The notes under the pieces were generated by a model that saw only the letters and a program-made list of their open reading frames with translations, was not told where the DNA came from and ran no database searches. A stretch of 64,000 nucleotides of DNA, from assembly GCF_008327685.1 (NCBI RefSeq), contig NZ_BDDE01000014.1, positions 310,001-374,000 on the forward strand, read 5' to 3'. Below are positions 35,427 through 44,466 of this stretch, in pieces. The stretch comes from Actinomadura sp. K4S16. GTDB lineage: Bacteria; Actinomycetota; Actinomycetes; Streptosporangiales; Streptosporangiaceae. Every line of letters begins with the position of its first letter. Position 1 is the stretch's first letter. The translations under genes and the position numbers were made by a program.

Positions 35427-36173
35427 TCAGCGGAGCTCCACCAGCGCCGCGTGGAGCCGGACGAGCAGGTCGTGGTCCGCCGGCGCCCAGTCGGCGGGGA
35501 TCTCCTCGCGGATCGGCGGGGCGGCCGCTCCGGCCGGCCGGGCGGGCGTTCCGTCCGGCGGGCCGGTCCGCACCAGCGACGCGGCGGCGAGGCCGCGCAC
35601 GGCGAGCAGGCAGCCGAACACCGTCCGCCCGAGGTCGCGCGCCAGTTCCCCCGGGGTGCGCAGGCCGTCGGCGTTGATCAGGATCTCCGCCTGGACGCCG
35701 GTCAGGATGACGCGCTGCCGGCCGACGCGCCGGACCGGCACGACCGGCGCGGTGTCCACGCCCGCGTCGGGCCAGGCGGCGTCGAGGACGGCGCGGCGGC
35801 GGCGCCGCTCGTGGACCAGCGTCGCCACGGTGATCCGCCTGGAGCCGCCGCTCGGCGGCCCCTCGGTGAACACCGGCTCGGCCTCCGAGGCGAGCAGGAG
35901 GCAGGCGGCGTCGAACGTCGCGAGCAGCGCCGGCAGCTCCGGGTCGGGGCCGTCCGGCCGGGCGGCGGGTTCCGGCGCGTGCCGGCTCTCCGCGCGGGTG
36001 ACGGCCCCGCGTTCGACGTGGAACGCTCCGTCACCGCCCACCCGCAGCACGCCGGTGGCCTTCTCCCGCTCCAGGGCCGCCAGTGCTCCGCCGACCCGTC
36101 CCGCGCTCACGTGCGCCCGGTCATTCGCGTGCGCCCGGTCATTCGTGTGCGCCACGCCGCCCACGTGCGCCAT
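35427..36173 (-). CDS. DUF4388-like protein with hexapeptide N-terminal repeats
   Basis: 248 aa from the ATG one base after the preceding stop. The first 24 residues are four six-residue repeats (MAHVGG, VAHTND, RAHAND, RAHVSA). Then GALAALEREKATGVLRVGGD resembles the start of DUF4388/PATAN domains, which accompany roadblock and GTPase signalling modules. The C-terminal half contains ILINADGLRTPGELARDLGR, a winged-helix-like stretch. Translation is coupled with the upstream roadblock gene. The domain assignment is by motif only. Confidence 0.55.
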   Translation of the reverse strand: MAHVGGVAHTNDRAHANDRAHVSAGRVGGALAALEREKATGVLRVGGDGAFHVERGAVTRAESRHAPEPAARPDGPDPELPALLATFDAACLLLASEAEPVFTEGPPSGGSRRITVATLVHERRRRRAVLDAAWPDAGVDTAPVVPVRRVGRQRVILTGVQAEILINADGLRTPGELARDLGRTVFGCLLAVRGLAAASLVRTGPPDGTPARPAGAAAPPIREEIPADWAPADHDLLVRLHAALVELR

Positions 36174-36174
36174 G

Positions 36175-36558
36175 TCATCCGCCCGTGATCTCGCCGAGGA
36201 GGTCGCGCATGCGCAGCCGGGCCAGCGCGATGTTTCCCCTTTCCCGATCGAGCAGCAAATGGACGAATAGATGCCCGTCGAGATTGGCGCCCGCGAGGGC
36301 CAATAAGTGATATCCACCCGTACCGCAAACGATGATCTCCTCGACGTCGTCTCCCGCCGCGGTGGCGCTGAGCGCCGGCGACGCCAGCACCGCCCGCACC
36401 ACGTCGGTCGCCCCGGCCGCGTCCTCGTGCTGGTCGACGACGTCCTCCCGGCCGGCCGCCGCCACGGCGAGCCCGCTGGCGCAGTCGACGAGCGTGACCC
36501 GCCGCGCCCCCGGAATGGTCATCATCGACGCGAGGCAGCCGTCAATGCCCAAGCCCAT
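36175..36558 (-). CDS. Roadblock/LC7 domain protein, form A
   Basis: 127 aa from ATG 36558. The start is chosen because MGLGIDGCLASMMTIPGARR then aligns with the form C N-terminus, and because a promoter-like pair lies just upstream; the longer frame from 36594 or 36681 would run through it. The C-terminus (LLLDRERGNIALARLRMRDL) is clearly homologous to form C. First gene of the operon; the next start is 1 nt after its stop. Confidence 0.72.
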   Translation of the reverse strand: MGLGIDGCLASMMTIPGARRVTLVDCASGLAVAAAGREDVVDQHEDAAGATDVVRAVLASPALSATAAGDDVEEIIVCGTGGYHLLALAGANLDGHLFVHLLLDRERGNIALARLRMRDLLGEITGG

Positions 36559-36589
36559 TTCCCCACCGAATGAGAGTTGCAAGGACTCG

Positions 36590-36617
36590 ACCATAGCCAG
36601 AACATTGCCGCCAGCAA
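36590..36617 (-). promoter_or_regulatory. Candidate promoter of the roadblock operon
   Basis: Minus-strand TTGCTG (36612-36617) and TATGGT (36590-36595) with a 16-bp spacer, in a conspicuously AT-rich patch (about 36590-36680). It would give a leader of about 25 nt before the ATG at 36558. Confidence 0.45.
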
Positions 36618-36756
36618 CACTAATCAGTAAATTTCCCGCGACGGCCAAGAATGGGGTATAAATACCGCCCGGTATGACCACCGGTCAGGCTCGTGTGAGG
36701 CGCCGCGCCCGGAATCGGCTCCCTCCCCGCCGCCGGTTCGGGGTCGTCCGCAACCG

Positions 36757-38001
36757 TCAGTCCGCGCGCCGGACCTCGGCGAGGCGGCGGGCCAGGTAGC
36801 GGCGGTCGGCCTCGGTGCGGGCCAGCGCGAGGGCCTCCCGGTAGGCCGCGGCGGCCTCGTCCGGACGGCCGAGGCGGCGCAGGAGGTCCGCCCGCGTGGC
36901 GTGGAGCAGGTGATAGCCGTCCAGGCCCTCGATGCGGTCGACCAGGGCCAGACCCGCCGAGGGGCCGTCCGCCATCGCCACCGCGACGGCGCGGTTGAGC
37001 CGGACGACCGGCCCCGGGCTCATCGCTTCGAGCCGTCCGTACAGGGCGGCGATCTGCGGCCAGTCGGTCTCGGCCGCCGTGCGTGCGGTGGCGTGGCACG
37101 CGGCGATGGCCGCCTGCACCTGGTACGGGCCCGGTTCACCGCGGCGCAGCGCCCCGTCGACGAGCGCGGCGCCCTCGGCGATCGCCGCGTGGTCCCAGCG
37201 ACGCCGGTCCTGGTCCTCCAGCGCGACCAGGTCGCCCGACCCGTCCGTCCGGGTGGCGTGCCGGGAGTGCTGGAGCAGCAGGAGCGCGAGGAGCCCGGCG
37301 ACCTCCGGGTCCCCGGGCGCGAGGCCGTGCAGGAGCCGGGCGAGGCGGATCGCCTCCGCGCAGAGGCCGGCGCGCACCGGGTCCGCGCCCCCGCTCGCCG
37401 CGTAGCCCTCGTTGAACAGCAGGTACACCACGCCGAGGACGGACGCGGTGCGCTCGGGCAGCAGGTGCGCGGGCGGCACCCGGTACGGGATGCCCGCCTG
37501 GCGGATCTTCCGCTTGGCCCGGACGAGCCGCTGCGCCATCGCGGGCTCGGCGACCAGGAACGCCCGCGCGATCTCCCCCGTGGTCAGGCCGAGGACGGTG
37601 CGCAGCGTGAGCGCCACCCGGGCCTCGACCGGCAGCGCCGGATGGCAGCAGGTGTAGATCAGCCGGAGCCGGTCGTCGGGCAGGCCGCCCGCCTCGGTCG
37701 GCTCCTCCGCGCCCGCCGTCGCCCCCAGCTCCCTGAGCTTCGCGTCCTCCGTGGCGCCGCGCCGGATCCGGTTCAGCGCGTGGTTGCGGGCCGTCGTGGT
37801 CAGCCACGCGCCCGGCCGGCGCGGCACCCCGTCCCGCGGCCAGCGTTCGAGGGCGCGCGCGAACGCCTCCTGGGCGCACTCCTCGGCGAGGTCCCAGTCG
37901 CCCGTCATGCGGATGAGGGTCGCGACGACCCGGCCCCACTCATCGCGGAAGGCCGCCGCGACCGCGTCTCCGGCCTCCGTCAGTCCTCCCCGAACGGCCA
38001 C
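36757..38001 (-). CDS. ECF sigma factor of the YCII-associated (ECF42-like) type
   Basis: 414 aa. Region 2 (FRDEWGRVVATLIRMTGDWD, CAQEAFARALERWPRDGVPR), region 4 (VLGLTTGEIARAFLVAEPAM) and a long C-terminal extension (about 190-414) with TPR-like helices (YHLLHATRADLLRRLGRPDE). Long-tailed ECF factors linked to DGPF/YCII proteins are a known class. GTG at 38001 lies inside the end of the YCII gene (22-nt overlap). The C-terminal extension probably replaces an anti-sigma factor as control element. Confidence 0.88.
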   Translation of the reverse strand: MAVRGGLTEAGDAVAAAFRDEWGRVVATLIRMTGDWDLAEECAQEAFARALERWPRDGVPRRPGAWLTTTARNHALNRIRRGATEDAKLRELGATAGAEEPTEAGGLPDDRLRLIYTCCHPALPVEARVALTLRTVLGLTTGEIARAFLVAEPAMAQRLVRAKRKIRQAGIPYRVPPAHLLPERTASVLGVVYLLFNEGYAASGGADPVRAGLCAEAIRLARLLHGLAPGDPEVAGLLALLLLQHSRHATRTDGSGDLVALEDQDRRRWDHAAIAEGAALVDGALRRGEPGPYQVQAAIAACHATARTAAETDWPQIAALYGRLEAMSPGPVVRLNRAVAVAMADGPSAGLALVDRIEGLDGYHLLHATRADLLRRLGRPDEAAAAYREALALARTEADRRYLARRLAEVRRAD

Positions 38002-38330
38002 AGCGGCCGCACCTCGATCGACCCGTACCGCGCCGACGGGTGCTTGGAGGCGATCTCGACGGCCTCCTCCAGGTCGGCGCAGTCGATCAGGTCGAAGCCG
38101 AGGATCTGCTCCTTGGTCTCGGTGAACGGACCGTCCGACAGCAGCGTCTCGCCGTCGCGCACGCGGACGGTCGTCGCGGTGTCGGTGGGGCGCAGCCGGT
38201 CGCCGAGCTTCCGGACGCCGCGGCCCTCCATCTCCTTCACCCAGGCCTCCGTGTCGGCGATCATCGCCGTCAGCTCGTCCGGGGACAGCTCGTCCTTCTC
38301 GACTCCGCAGATCATCATCAGGTACCGCAT
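37980..38330 (-). CDS. YCII/DGPF-domain protein
   Basis: 116 aa. Starts MRYLMMICGVEKDELSPDEL and carries the hallmark DGPFTETKEQILGFDLI. Such proteins are found immediately before ECF42-type sigma genes; the biochemical role is not established. ATG at 38330 behind GAGGA. Overlaps the sigma gene by 22 nt and follows the MFS gene by 14 nt, so all three appear co-transcribed. Confidence 0.88.
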   Translation of the reverse strand: MRYLMMICGVEKDELSPDELTAMIADTEAWVKEMEGRGVRKLGDRLRPTDTATTVRVRDGETLLSDGPFTETKEQILGFDLIDCADLEEAVEIASKHPSARYGSIEVRPLWPFGED

Positions 38331-38344
38331 GGTTCCTCCTCGTA

Positions 38345-39742
38345 TCAGGTTGTGACCTTCACCGGCTCCGGAACTCGTCGCCGGGCCGGCGTCTTGAGCA
38401 GCGCGACCGCGACCACGGCCCCCGCGAGGGCGATCCCGGCCGAGGCGGCGAAGGCCGCGCGGAACCCGGCGGCGGGCTCGGCGACGTCCGCCCAGGACAG
38501 GACGGCGGTGGACGCGACCGCCACACCGAACGCGCCGCCGAACTGGAACGCGGCCGTGTTGATCCCGGACGCCAGGCCCGCGTCGCCCTCGGTGGCCCCG
38601 GCGAGGGCGGCGACCGACCCGGCGACCCCGGACGCTCCGAGCCCGAACCCGAGCAGCACCAGCCCGGGCAGCAGGACGCTCGCATAGCCGCCCGCCGGCA
38701 CGCGTGCCAGTGCGAGGCAGCCCGCGGCCATGAACGCCAGCCCGGCCGGCGCGACCGCCCGAACGGTGACCCGCCGGAGTGCCGCCTGCGCGGTGAACGA
38801 CCCGGCGACCGCCGCCACCGGCAGCACCGCCGTGGCGAAACCGAACACGAGCGGCGAGTAGCCGAGGACGCCCTGCGCGTACAGCGACAGCGCGAGCGAC
38901 GTCCCGAACACCGTCATCGCGGCCGCCAGCGCGACCGCGTTCCCGCCGGTGAGGCGGCGCGACCGGAACGTGCGCAGCGGGATGAGGGGCGCCGCCGACC
39001 GCGATTCGGCGAGCACGAACGCCAGCCCGGCGGCGACCGCGACCGCGAACGACCCGGCCGTCCACGCGCTCGCCCAGCCCTTCTCGGGAATCCGGACGAC
39101 CCCGTGCACCGCGGCCGACGCCGCCAGCGTCACGGTCAGCGCGCCCACCGGATCGTAGGCGCGGCGCGTCCCGCTGCGGCTCTCGTCGAGCAGCGACGGC
39201 CCGAGAGCGAGCAGCACCAGCGCGACCGGCACGTTCAGGAAGAAGATCGACCGCCAGCCCGGCCCGCCGGTGAGCGGGCCGCCGGCCAGCAGCGCCGCCG
39301 TCGCGCCGAACCCGCCCACGCCCGCCCACACGGCGATCGCCCGGTTCCGCTCCGGCCCCTCCGCGAACGCCGCCGTCACGATCGACAGCGCGCTCGGCGC
39401 CATCAGCGCCGCCGACACCCCCTGCGCCACGCGGGCGCCGATCAGCACCCCGCCGCTCCAGGCGGATCCGCACAGCAGCGACGCCGCGAGGAACAGGCCC
39501 GTCCCGGCGAGGAAGGTCCAGCGCCGTCCGGCCAGGTCGGCCATCCGGCCGCCGAGCAGCAGCAGGCCCCCGAACCCGAGCAGGTAGGCGCTCAGCACCC
39601 ACTGCGCCCCGCCGCCGGTGAACCCGAGGTCGCGCTCGACCGACGGCAGCGCCAGCAGCACGATCTGCGAGTCGAGGATCACCATGAAGTTCGCCGCGCA
39701 CAGCAGCCCGAGCGCCGCCCACCGGCGCGTGTTCCCATCCAT
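38345..39742 (-). CDS. MFS transporter, drug-efflux (DHA2-like) type
   Basis: 465 aa. First helix LGLLCAANFMVILDSQIVLL with the ILDSQIVLLALP motif, then GGRMADLAGRRWTFLAG (motif A) and about 14 hydrophobic segments. ATG at 39742 preceded by GGGGGAG. It heads an apparent operon with the YCII and sigma genes, suggesting that this signalling unit and the pump respond to the same compound; that is inference from layout. Substrate unknown. Confidence 0.88.
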   Translation of the reverse strand: MDGNTRRWAALGLLCAANFMVILDSQIVLLALPSVERDLGFTGGGAQWVLSAYLLGFGGLLLLGGRMADLAGRRWTFLAGTGLFLAASLLCGSAWSGGVLIGARVAQGVSAALMAPSALSIVTAAFAEGPERNRAIAVWAGVGGFGATAALLAGGPLTGGPGWRSIFFLNVPVALVLLALGPSLLDESRSGTRRAYDPVGALTVTLAASAAVHGVVRIPEKGWASAWTAGSFAVAVAAGLAFVLAESRSAAPLIPLRTFRSRRLTGGNAVALAAAMTVFGTSLALSLYAQGVLGYSPLVFGFATAVLPVAAVAGSFTAQAALRRVTVRAVAPAGLAFMAAGCLALARVPAGGYASVLLPGLVLLGFGLGASGVAGSVAALAGATEGDAGLASGINTAAFQFGGAFGVAVASTAVLSWADVAEPAAGFRAAFAASAGIALAGAVVAVALLKTPARRRVPEPVKVTT

Positions 39743-39903
39743 GTCTCCCCCTCCGCCGGATTGCCTCTCCCCCTGTCGACACTCGGCACCGGCCGATTTC
39801 GACACCCTGGAGGAGATTTCGCGAGGAAGACCGAACGGCGGCTCTTTACGCTGTGAGCGTGCAGCCGTTCCGTACAGAACGTACAGAAGGCAGAGTGCTC
39901 CCC

Positions 39904-40893
39904 ATGAGGCTTCTGATGCTGGGCGGGACGGAGTTCGTCGGACGGGCCGTCACCGAAGAGGCACTCGGCCGCGGCTGGGATGTCACGGTCTTCCACAGAG
40001 GGCGCCACGAGCCGCCCCAAGGGGTCGCGTCGCTGCACGGCGACCGCACGGCCGAGGGCGGCCTCAAGGCCTTGGAGGACGGGGAGTGGGACGCCGTCGT
40101 CGACACCTGGTCCGGGGCGCCGCTCGCCGTCCGCGACACCGCGCGCCTGCTCGCCGGCCGGGTCGCACGGTACGTCTACATCTCCAGCCGCTCGGTGTAC
40201 CGGTTCCCTGAGCCGGCCGGGCTCGGCGAAGAAGCCGAGGTGGTGGACGGCTCCCCGGACGACGGCGATGTCGAGGACTACGCGGCGTTGAAGCGCGGCG
40301 GGGAACTCGCGGCGCTCGACGCGTTCGGGGACGACGCGCTCCTGGTGCGGGCGGGTCTCATCCTCGGCCCCTACGAGAACATCGGGCGGCTGCCCTGGTG
40401 GCTCACGCGCATGGCGCGCGGCGGCGACGTCCTGGCTCCCGGCCCCCGCGACGCCGGCTTGCAGTACATCGACGTCAGGGACCTCGCCATATGGACGCTC
40501 AATGCCGTCGAACAAGGGCTCGGCGGGCCCTACGACCTGGTCAGCCCGCCCGGCCACACGACGATGGACGAGTTGCTCCAAGCCTGCGTCGACGTGACGG
40601 GCTCGGACGCGAACCTCGTCTGGACGGCCCCCGAAACGATCCTGGAGGCGGGCATCCGGCCGTGGATGGACCTCCCCGTCTGGCTTCCGCCTGGGGAGGA
40701 CTACGACACCCTCCACAAAGGCAACGTCACCAAGGCCCTTTCGGCAGGGTTGCGTTGCCGGCCCGTCCGGGAGACGGTCGCGGACACCTGGGAGTGGCTC
40801 CGGTCGATAGGCGGCACGGCCCCGCAGCGCCCCGACCGTCCAGTGCTCGGCCTGGATCCCGAGAAGGAGAACGAGGTCCTGGGATCGCGCTGA
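39904..40893 (+). CDS. NAD-dependent epimerase/dehydratase-family protein
   Basis: 329 aa. Rossmann motif MLGGTEFVGRAV at the N-terminus, VYISSRSVYRFPEPAG (extended-SDR core) near 100, and an YxxxK-like YAALKRGGE near 135. Resembles actinomycete atypical extended SDR proteins annotated as reductases. Substrate unknown. Start at ATG 39904 because the Rossmann fold begins there; an upstream in-frame GTG at 39853 is possible. Divergent from the MFS operon. Confidence 0.8.
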   Translation: MRLLMLGGTEFVGRAVTEEALGRGWDVTVFHRGRHEPPQGVASLHGDRTAEGGLKALEDGEWDAVVDTWSGAPLAVRDTARLLAGRVARYVYISSRSVYRFPEPAGLGEEAEVVDGSPDDGDVEDYAALKRGGELAALDAFGDDALLVRAGLILGPYENIGRLPWWLTRMARGGDVLAPGPRDAGLQYIDVRDLAIWTLNAVEQGLGGPYDLVSPPGHTTMDELLQACVDVTGSDANLVWTAPETILEAGIRPWMDLPVWLPPGEDYDTLHKGNVTKALSAGLRCRPVRETVADTWEWLRSIGGTAPQRPDRPVLGLDPEKENEVLGSR

Positions 40894-40999
40894 CCCGTAC
40901 CCCTGCGCGAGATCGTCCCTCGCGGCCCGGCGTCGTGCGCGGCTTGTCTCAGGGCCGGGCTGTGGACACATGGGCGCCCGTCCGCTAGAGAGGCGTTCT

Positions 41000-42625
41000 A
41001 TGACCGCTTTGGTACTCGGCCCCCACCTCCGGCACGTGAGTCACCACACCGCGACGATCTGGGTGGAGACCGACCGTCCGTGCGAGGTCAGGGTCGTCAA
41101 CCGGGAGCAGGGGGTGGACGCGTCCGCCCGCACGTTCACGGCGCACGGCCACCACTACGCCGTCGTCGAGATCGACGGGCTCGCGCCGGGGGCCCGGATC
41201 CCGTACGAGGTGGTGGCGGACGGCGAGACCGTCTGGCCCGAGGGAGGCGGCGGGCTTCCCCCGTCCCTCATCAGGACGCTGCGCGAGCACGGCGAGCTGC
41301 GCATCTCCTTCGGCTCCTGCCGCCGCTCCCCCGGCACCGTGGAGGAGTACGGGCACGACGCCCTCACCGCGTTCGCGGACAGGCTCCGCACGGGCGGGGA
41401 CGACGTCGCCTGGCCGGACGTCCTGCTCATGGTCGGCGACCAGGTGTACGCCGACGAGCTGACCCCGCAGATGCGCGAGTTCATCAGCGGCCGCCGCGCC
41501 CCGGGCTCGCCCCCGGACGGCGAGGTCGCCGACTTCGAGGACTACACGCAGCTCTACAAGCTCGCCTGGCACGACGACCCGGCCGTGCGGTGGCTGCTGT
41601 CCACCGTCCCCACCTTCACGATCTTCGACGACCACGACATCCGGGACGACTGGAACACCTCGTACACCTGGCGCCAGGAGATGTGGTCGCAGCCCTGGTG
41701 GAAGGCCCGCATCACGGGCGGCATCGGGTCGTACTGGATCTACCAGCACCTCGGGAACATGGCGCCGCAGGACCGGGCGTCCGACCCCGTCCTCGCGGCC
41801 GTCCGGGCGGCCTCGGACGAGACCGGCGACGCGGGCGCCGTCCTGGACGAGTTCGCCGAGAAGGCCGACAAGCGCCCCGACAGCACGCGCTGGAGCTACG
41901 CCCACGACTGGGGCGGCACGCGCCTGATCGTCGTCGACAGCCGCTGCTCCCGACTGCTCACGGCCGACCGGCGCGGCATGCTCGACGACGACGAGTTCGA
42001 CTGGCTGGACGGCCAGTGCCAGGGCGGCATGGACCACCTGCTCATCGCCAGCTCGCTCCCCTATCTGCTGCCCATGGCGATCCACCACGCCGAGTCGTGG
42101 AACGAGGCCGTCGCGGGCGGGGCGTGGGGGAAGCGGGTCGCGGCGCTCGGCGAGAAGGTCCGCCAGGCCGCCGACCTGGAGCACTGGGCCGCGTTCGAGC
42201 GGTCGTTCCGCGCCGTCGCCGCCGACGTGGTCGCCGTCGGGCGCGGGGAACGCGGCCCGGCGCCGGCGAGCATCTCGTTCCTGTCCGGCGACATCCACTA
42301 CTCCTACCTGGCGCGGATCACCAAGCCCGCCACGCAGTCGAAGATCAGCCAGGTCGTCTGCTCTCCCCTGCGCAACCCGCTGGAGGGCAAGTTCCGGTGG
42401 GCGAACCGCCTCGCCTACTCCCGGACCGCCGGGGGACCGTTCCGCGCACTGGCGAAGATGGCGAAGGTCCCCGTCCCGCCGATCCGGTGGCGGATGACGA
42501 ACGGCCCCTGGTTCGACAACGCCATCGCCACCGTCGAGCTGTCCGGACGCGACTGCCGCGTGCGCTGGGAGACGCCGGGGGACACCGGCACGCTGTCCGA
42601 GATGGGGCGCGCCGGCATCACGTGA
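41000..42625 (+). CDS. PhoD-like metallophosphatase
   Basis: 541 aa. Metal-binding motifs FGSCRRSP, MVGDQVYADEL, FDDHDIRDDW and LSGDIHYSYL are those of the PhoD alkaline phosphatase/phosphodiesterase family. No signal peptide or Tat motif at the N-terminus (MTALVLGPHLRHVSHHTATI), so unlike classical PhoD it should be cytoplasmic. ATG at 41000 behind AGAGAGG. A 13-bp hairpin follows. Substrate unknown. Confidence 0.85.
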   Translation: MTALVLGPHLRHVSHHTATIWVETDRPCEVRVVNREQGVDASARTFTAHGHHYAVVEIDGLAPGARIPYEVVADGETVWPEGGGGLPPSLIRTLREHGELRISFGSCRRSPGTVEEYGHDALTAFADRLRTGGDDVAWPDVLLMVGDQVYADELTPQMREFISGRRAPGSPPDGEVADFEDYTQLYKLAWHDDPAVRWLLSTVPTFTIFDDHDIRDDWNTSYTWRQEMWSQPWWKARITGGIGSYWIYQHLGNMAPQDRASDPVLAAVRAASDETGDAGAVLDEFAEKADKRPDSTRWSYAHDWGGTRLIVVDSRCSRLLTADRRGMLDDDEFDWLDGQCQGGMDHLLIASSLPYLLPMAIHHAESWNEAVAGGAWGKRVAALGEKVRQAADLEHWAAFERSFRAVAADVVAVGRGERGPAPASISFLSGDIHYSYLARITKPATQSKISQVVCSPLRNPLEGKFRWANRLAYSRTAGGPFRALAKMAKVPVPPIRWRMTNGPWFDNAIATVELSGRDCRVRWETPGDTGTLSEMGRAGIT

Positions 42626-42631
42626 CGCACG

Positions 42632-42672
42632 GGGTGCGTTCGCTCCGCCCCCTCGACAGAGCGAACGCACCC
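42632..42672 (+). terminator. Terminator after the PhoD-like gene
   Basis: GGGTGCGTTCGCT (42632-42644) and AGCGAACGCACCC (42660-42672) are perfectly complementary over 13 bp. No T-run. Confidence 0.8.
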
Positions 42673-42810
42673 GCCCGCGTGGAACGGCCCGCCCCTGACG
42701 CCTTCCACACACCTCCAACGGCGCGGCGCCTCGGCTATGACGCGACCCGCCGATACATGTGCGACCAAATTGAGCGACAACAAGTGGTCAATCAGTCACA
42801 ATGAGCAAGC

Positions 42811-44184
42811 ATGGAGCGAGGGGACGACGCGACGGGGCCCGGCGGCGCCGAGGCCGGCGACGCCGTGCTCATCTACCGGGTCCGCCAGGGCGAGGACGCC
42901 GCCTTCGGCATCCTGTACGAACGGCACCTGCCGGCCGCGCGCAGGCTCGCGGGGCAGCTGACCGAGCGCGACGCCGCCGAGGACGCCGTCCAGGAGGCCT
43001 TCACGAAGGTCCTCGCCGTCCTGAAGCGCGGGGGCGGGCCCGATTCCGGGTTTCGGCCCTACCTGCTCACGGTGGTGCGGAGGACGGTCTACGACCGGCA
43101 GCGCGCCGACCAGCGCCTCCACCGCACCGGCGACATCGAGGCGTACGACGTCGAGGAGCCCTTCGACGACCCGGCGGTCGAGGAGCTGGAGCGTTCGCTG
43201 ATCGCGCGCGCGTTCCTCTCGCTGCCCGACCGCTGGCAGACCGTCCTCTGGTACACCGAGGTCGAGGACGGGAGGCCGGCCGACGTCGCCCCGATCCTCG
43301 GCCTGACCGCGAACGGCGCCGCCGCCCTCGCCTACCGGGCCCGCGAAGGGCTGCGGCAGGCCTACCTGCAGATGCATCTGGAAGACCTCGAAGCCGACGA
43401 CGCGTGCCGTCCCGTCCTGGCCAAGCTCGGCGCCTACGTGCGGGACGCGCTCCCCTACCGCGACTCCCGCAGGGTCAAGCGGCATCTCGACCGCTGCAAG
43501 CGCTGCAAGGGCCTGCACGGGGAGCTGGCGCAGGTGAACACGGCCCTGCGCGACATCATCGGCCCGCTCATCCTCGGCTCGGCGAGCGCCGCCTACCTGG
43601 CGTCCAGAGGCGGCCTCCTCCTGTGGCTGCGCGACCTGCCCCGGCGCCGGCAGATGATCGCCGCGGCCGTGGCGGTCCTCGCCGGGGCGGTGGCGCTGGG
43701 CCTGACGCTCGCGTCGGACGAGCAGGCGGCGCCCGTCCCGGACGGACCGCCGCCCGCCGTCGCCGAGCCGGCCGTCCCACCCGCTCCCAGGCCGCCCGCC
43801 TCCAAACCGCACGCCTCCAAACCGCACGCCTCGAAGCCGCCGGTCACCAGACCGCACGCGAAGCGTCCCGCGTTCGTCCGTCCGATGGCGGACACTCCCC
43901 GCGGCCGGCCGTCCCGCCCCGCGCCGAAGCCACGACCGCATACCGGCCCGCCGCACGCCGCACCACCCGCGCAGAAGCCCTCCACGCCCCGCCCGACTTC
44001 GCCCGTTCCTCCGACCGCACCCCCGGGAGGCCTGCTGGTCGACATCGAACTGCGGGTGCCGCTGCTGTCCGCCGAGGTACGCGTCCGCCTCGGCGTCGAC
44101 ACGCCATGCGGCCAGGCCCGCTTCATATGGCACCGCACCGCGCCTACGGCACCGCGCCCGGCCGCGCCCGCCACGAGGAGATGA
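42811..44184 (+). CDS. Membrane-tethered ECF sigma factor with built-in zinc-finger and transmembrane helix
   Basis: 457 aa. Sigma region 2 (FGILYERHLPAARRLAGQL, AAEDAVQEAFTKVLAVLK) and region 4 (LPDRWQTVLWYTEVEDGRPA, GLTANGAAALAYRAREGL). A zinc-finger anti-sigma-like motif, HLDRCKRC, follows near residue 230, then one transmembrane helix (MIAAAVAVLAGAVALGLTLA, about 287-306) and a Pro/Lys/His-rich outside tail with ASKPH repeats and a small C-terminal domain. Sigma and its inhibitor are fused in one polypeptide. ATG at 42811 has only a weak ribosome site. No separate anti-sigma gene is adjacent. Confidence 0.85.
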   Translation: MERGDDATGPGGAEAGDAVLIYRVRQGEDAAFGILYERHLPAARRLAGQLTERDAAEDAVQEAFTKVLAVLKRGGGPDSGFRPYLLTVVRRTVYDRQRADQRLHRTGDIEAYDVEEPFDDPAVEELERSLIARAFLSLPDRWQTVLWYTEVEDGRPADVAPILGLTANGAAALAYRAREGLRQAYLQMHLEDLEADDACRPVLAKLGAYVRDALPYRDSRRVKRHLDRCKRCKGLHGELAQVNTALRDIIGPLILGSASAAYLASRGGLLLWLRDLPRRRQMIAAAVAVLAGAVALGLTLASDEQAAPVPDGPPPAVAEPAVPPAPRPPASKPHASKPHASKPPVTRPHAKRPAFVRPMADTPRGRPSRPAPKPRPHTGPPHAAPPAQKPSTPRPTSPVPPTAPPGGLLVDIELRVPLLSAEVRVRLGVDTPCGQARFIWHRTAPTAPRPAAPATRR

Positions 44185-44466
44185 AGCGGGGGTCGCGGGC
44201 ACGTCCGGACTGAACCCGCGACCTGATTCTTCCCGTAAAGATCCTCCGGAAGGGCCGGACGGAGCCTAAAGGGCTGGTAGCGTCCGCCGCGGCTCCCGAT
44301 TCCTTGTTACCGGGGAGTCGCCAACCGGCGGCTTGCCATGAAAGAGTGGCGAATCGCCGTAACGGCCTACCGGGCAGACGGGCTTCACTACGCTATAAGC
44401 GCCCGGGGTCGCTTACGCCGAAGTGGGCACGCTGTGAACTCCCGTGTTGAGGAAGGACGGTGCCGC

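Noticed and set aside
44185-44466. Riboswitch upstream of the NYN-domain gene
   Set aside because: The gap has some short inverted repeats, but I could not match it to a known riboswitch core.
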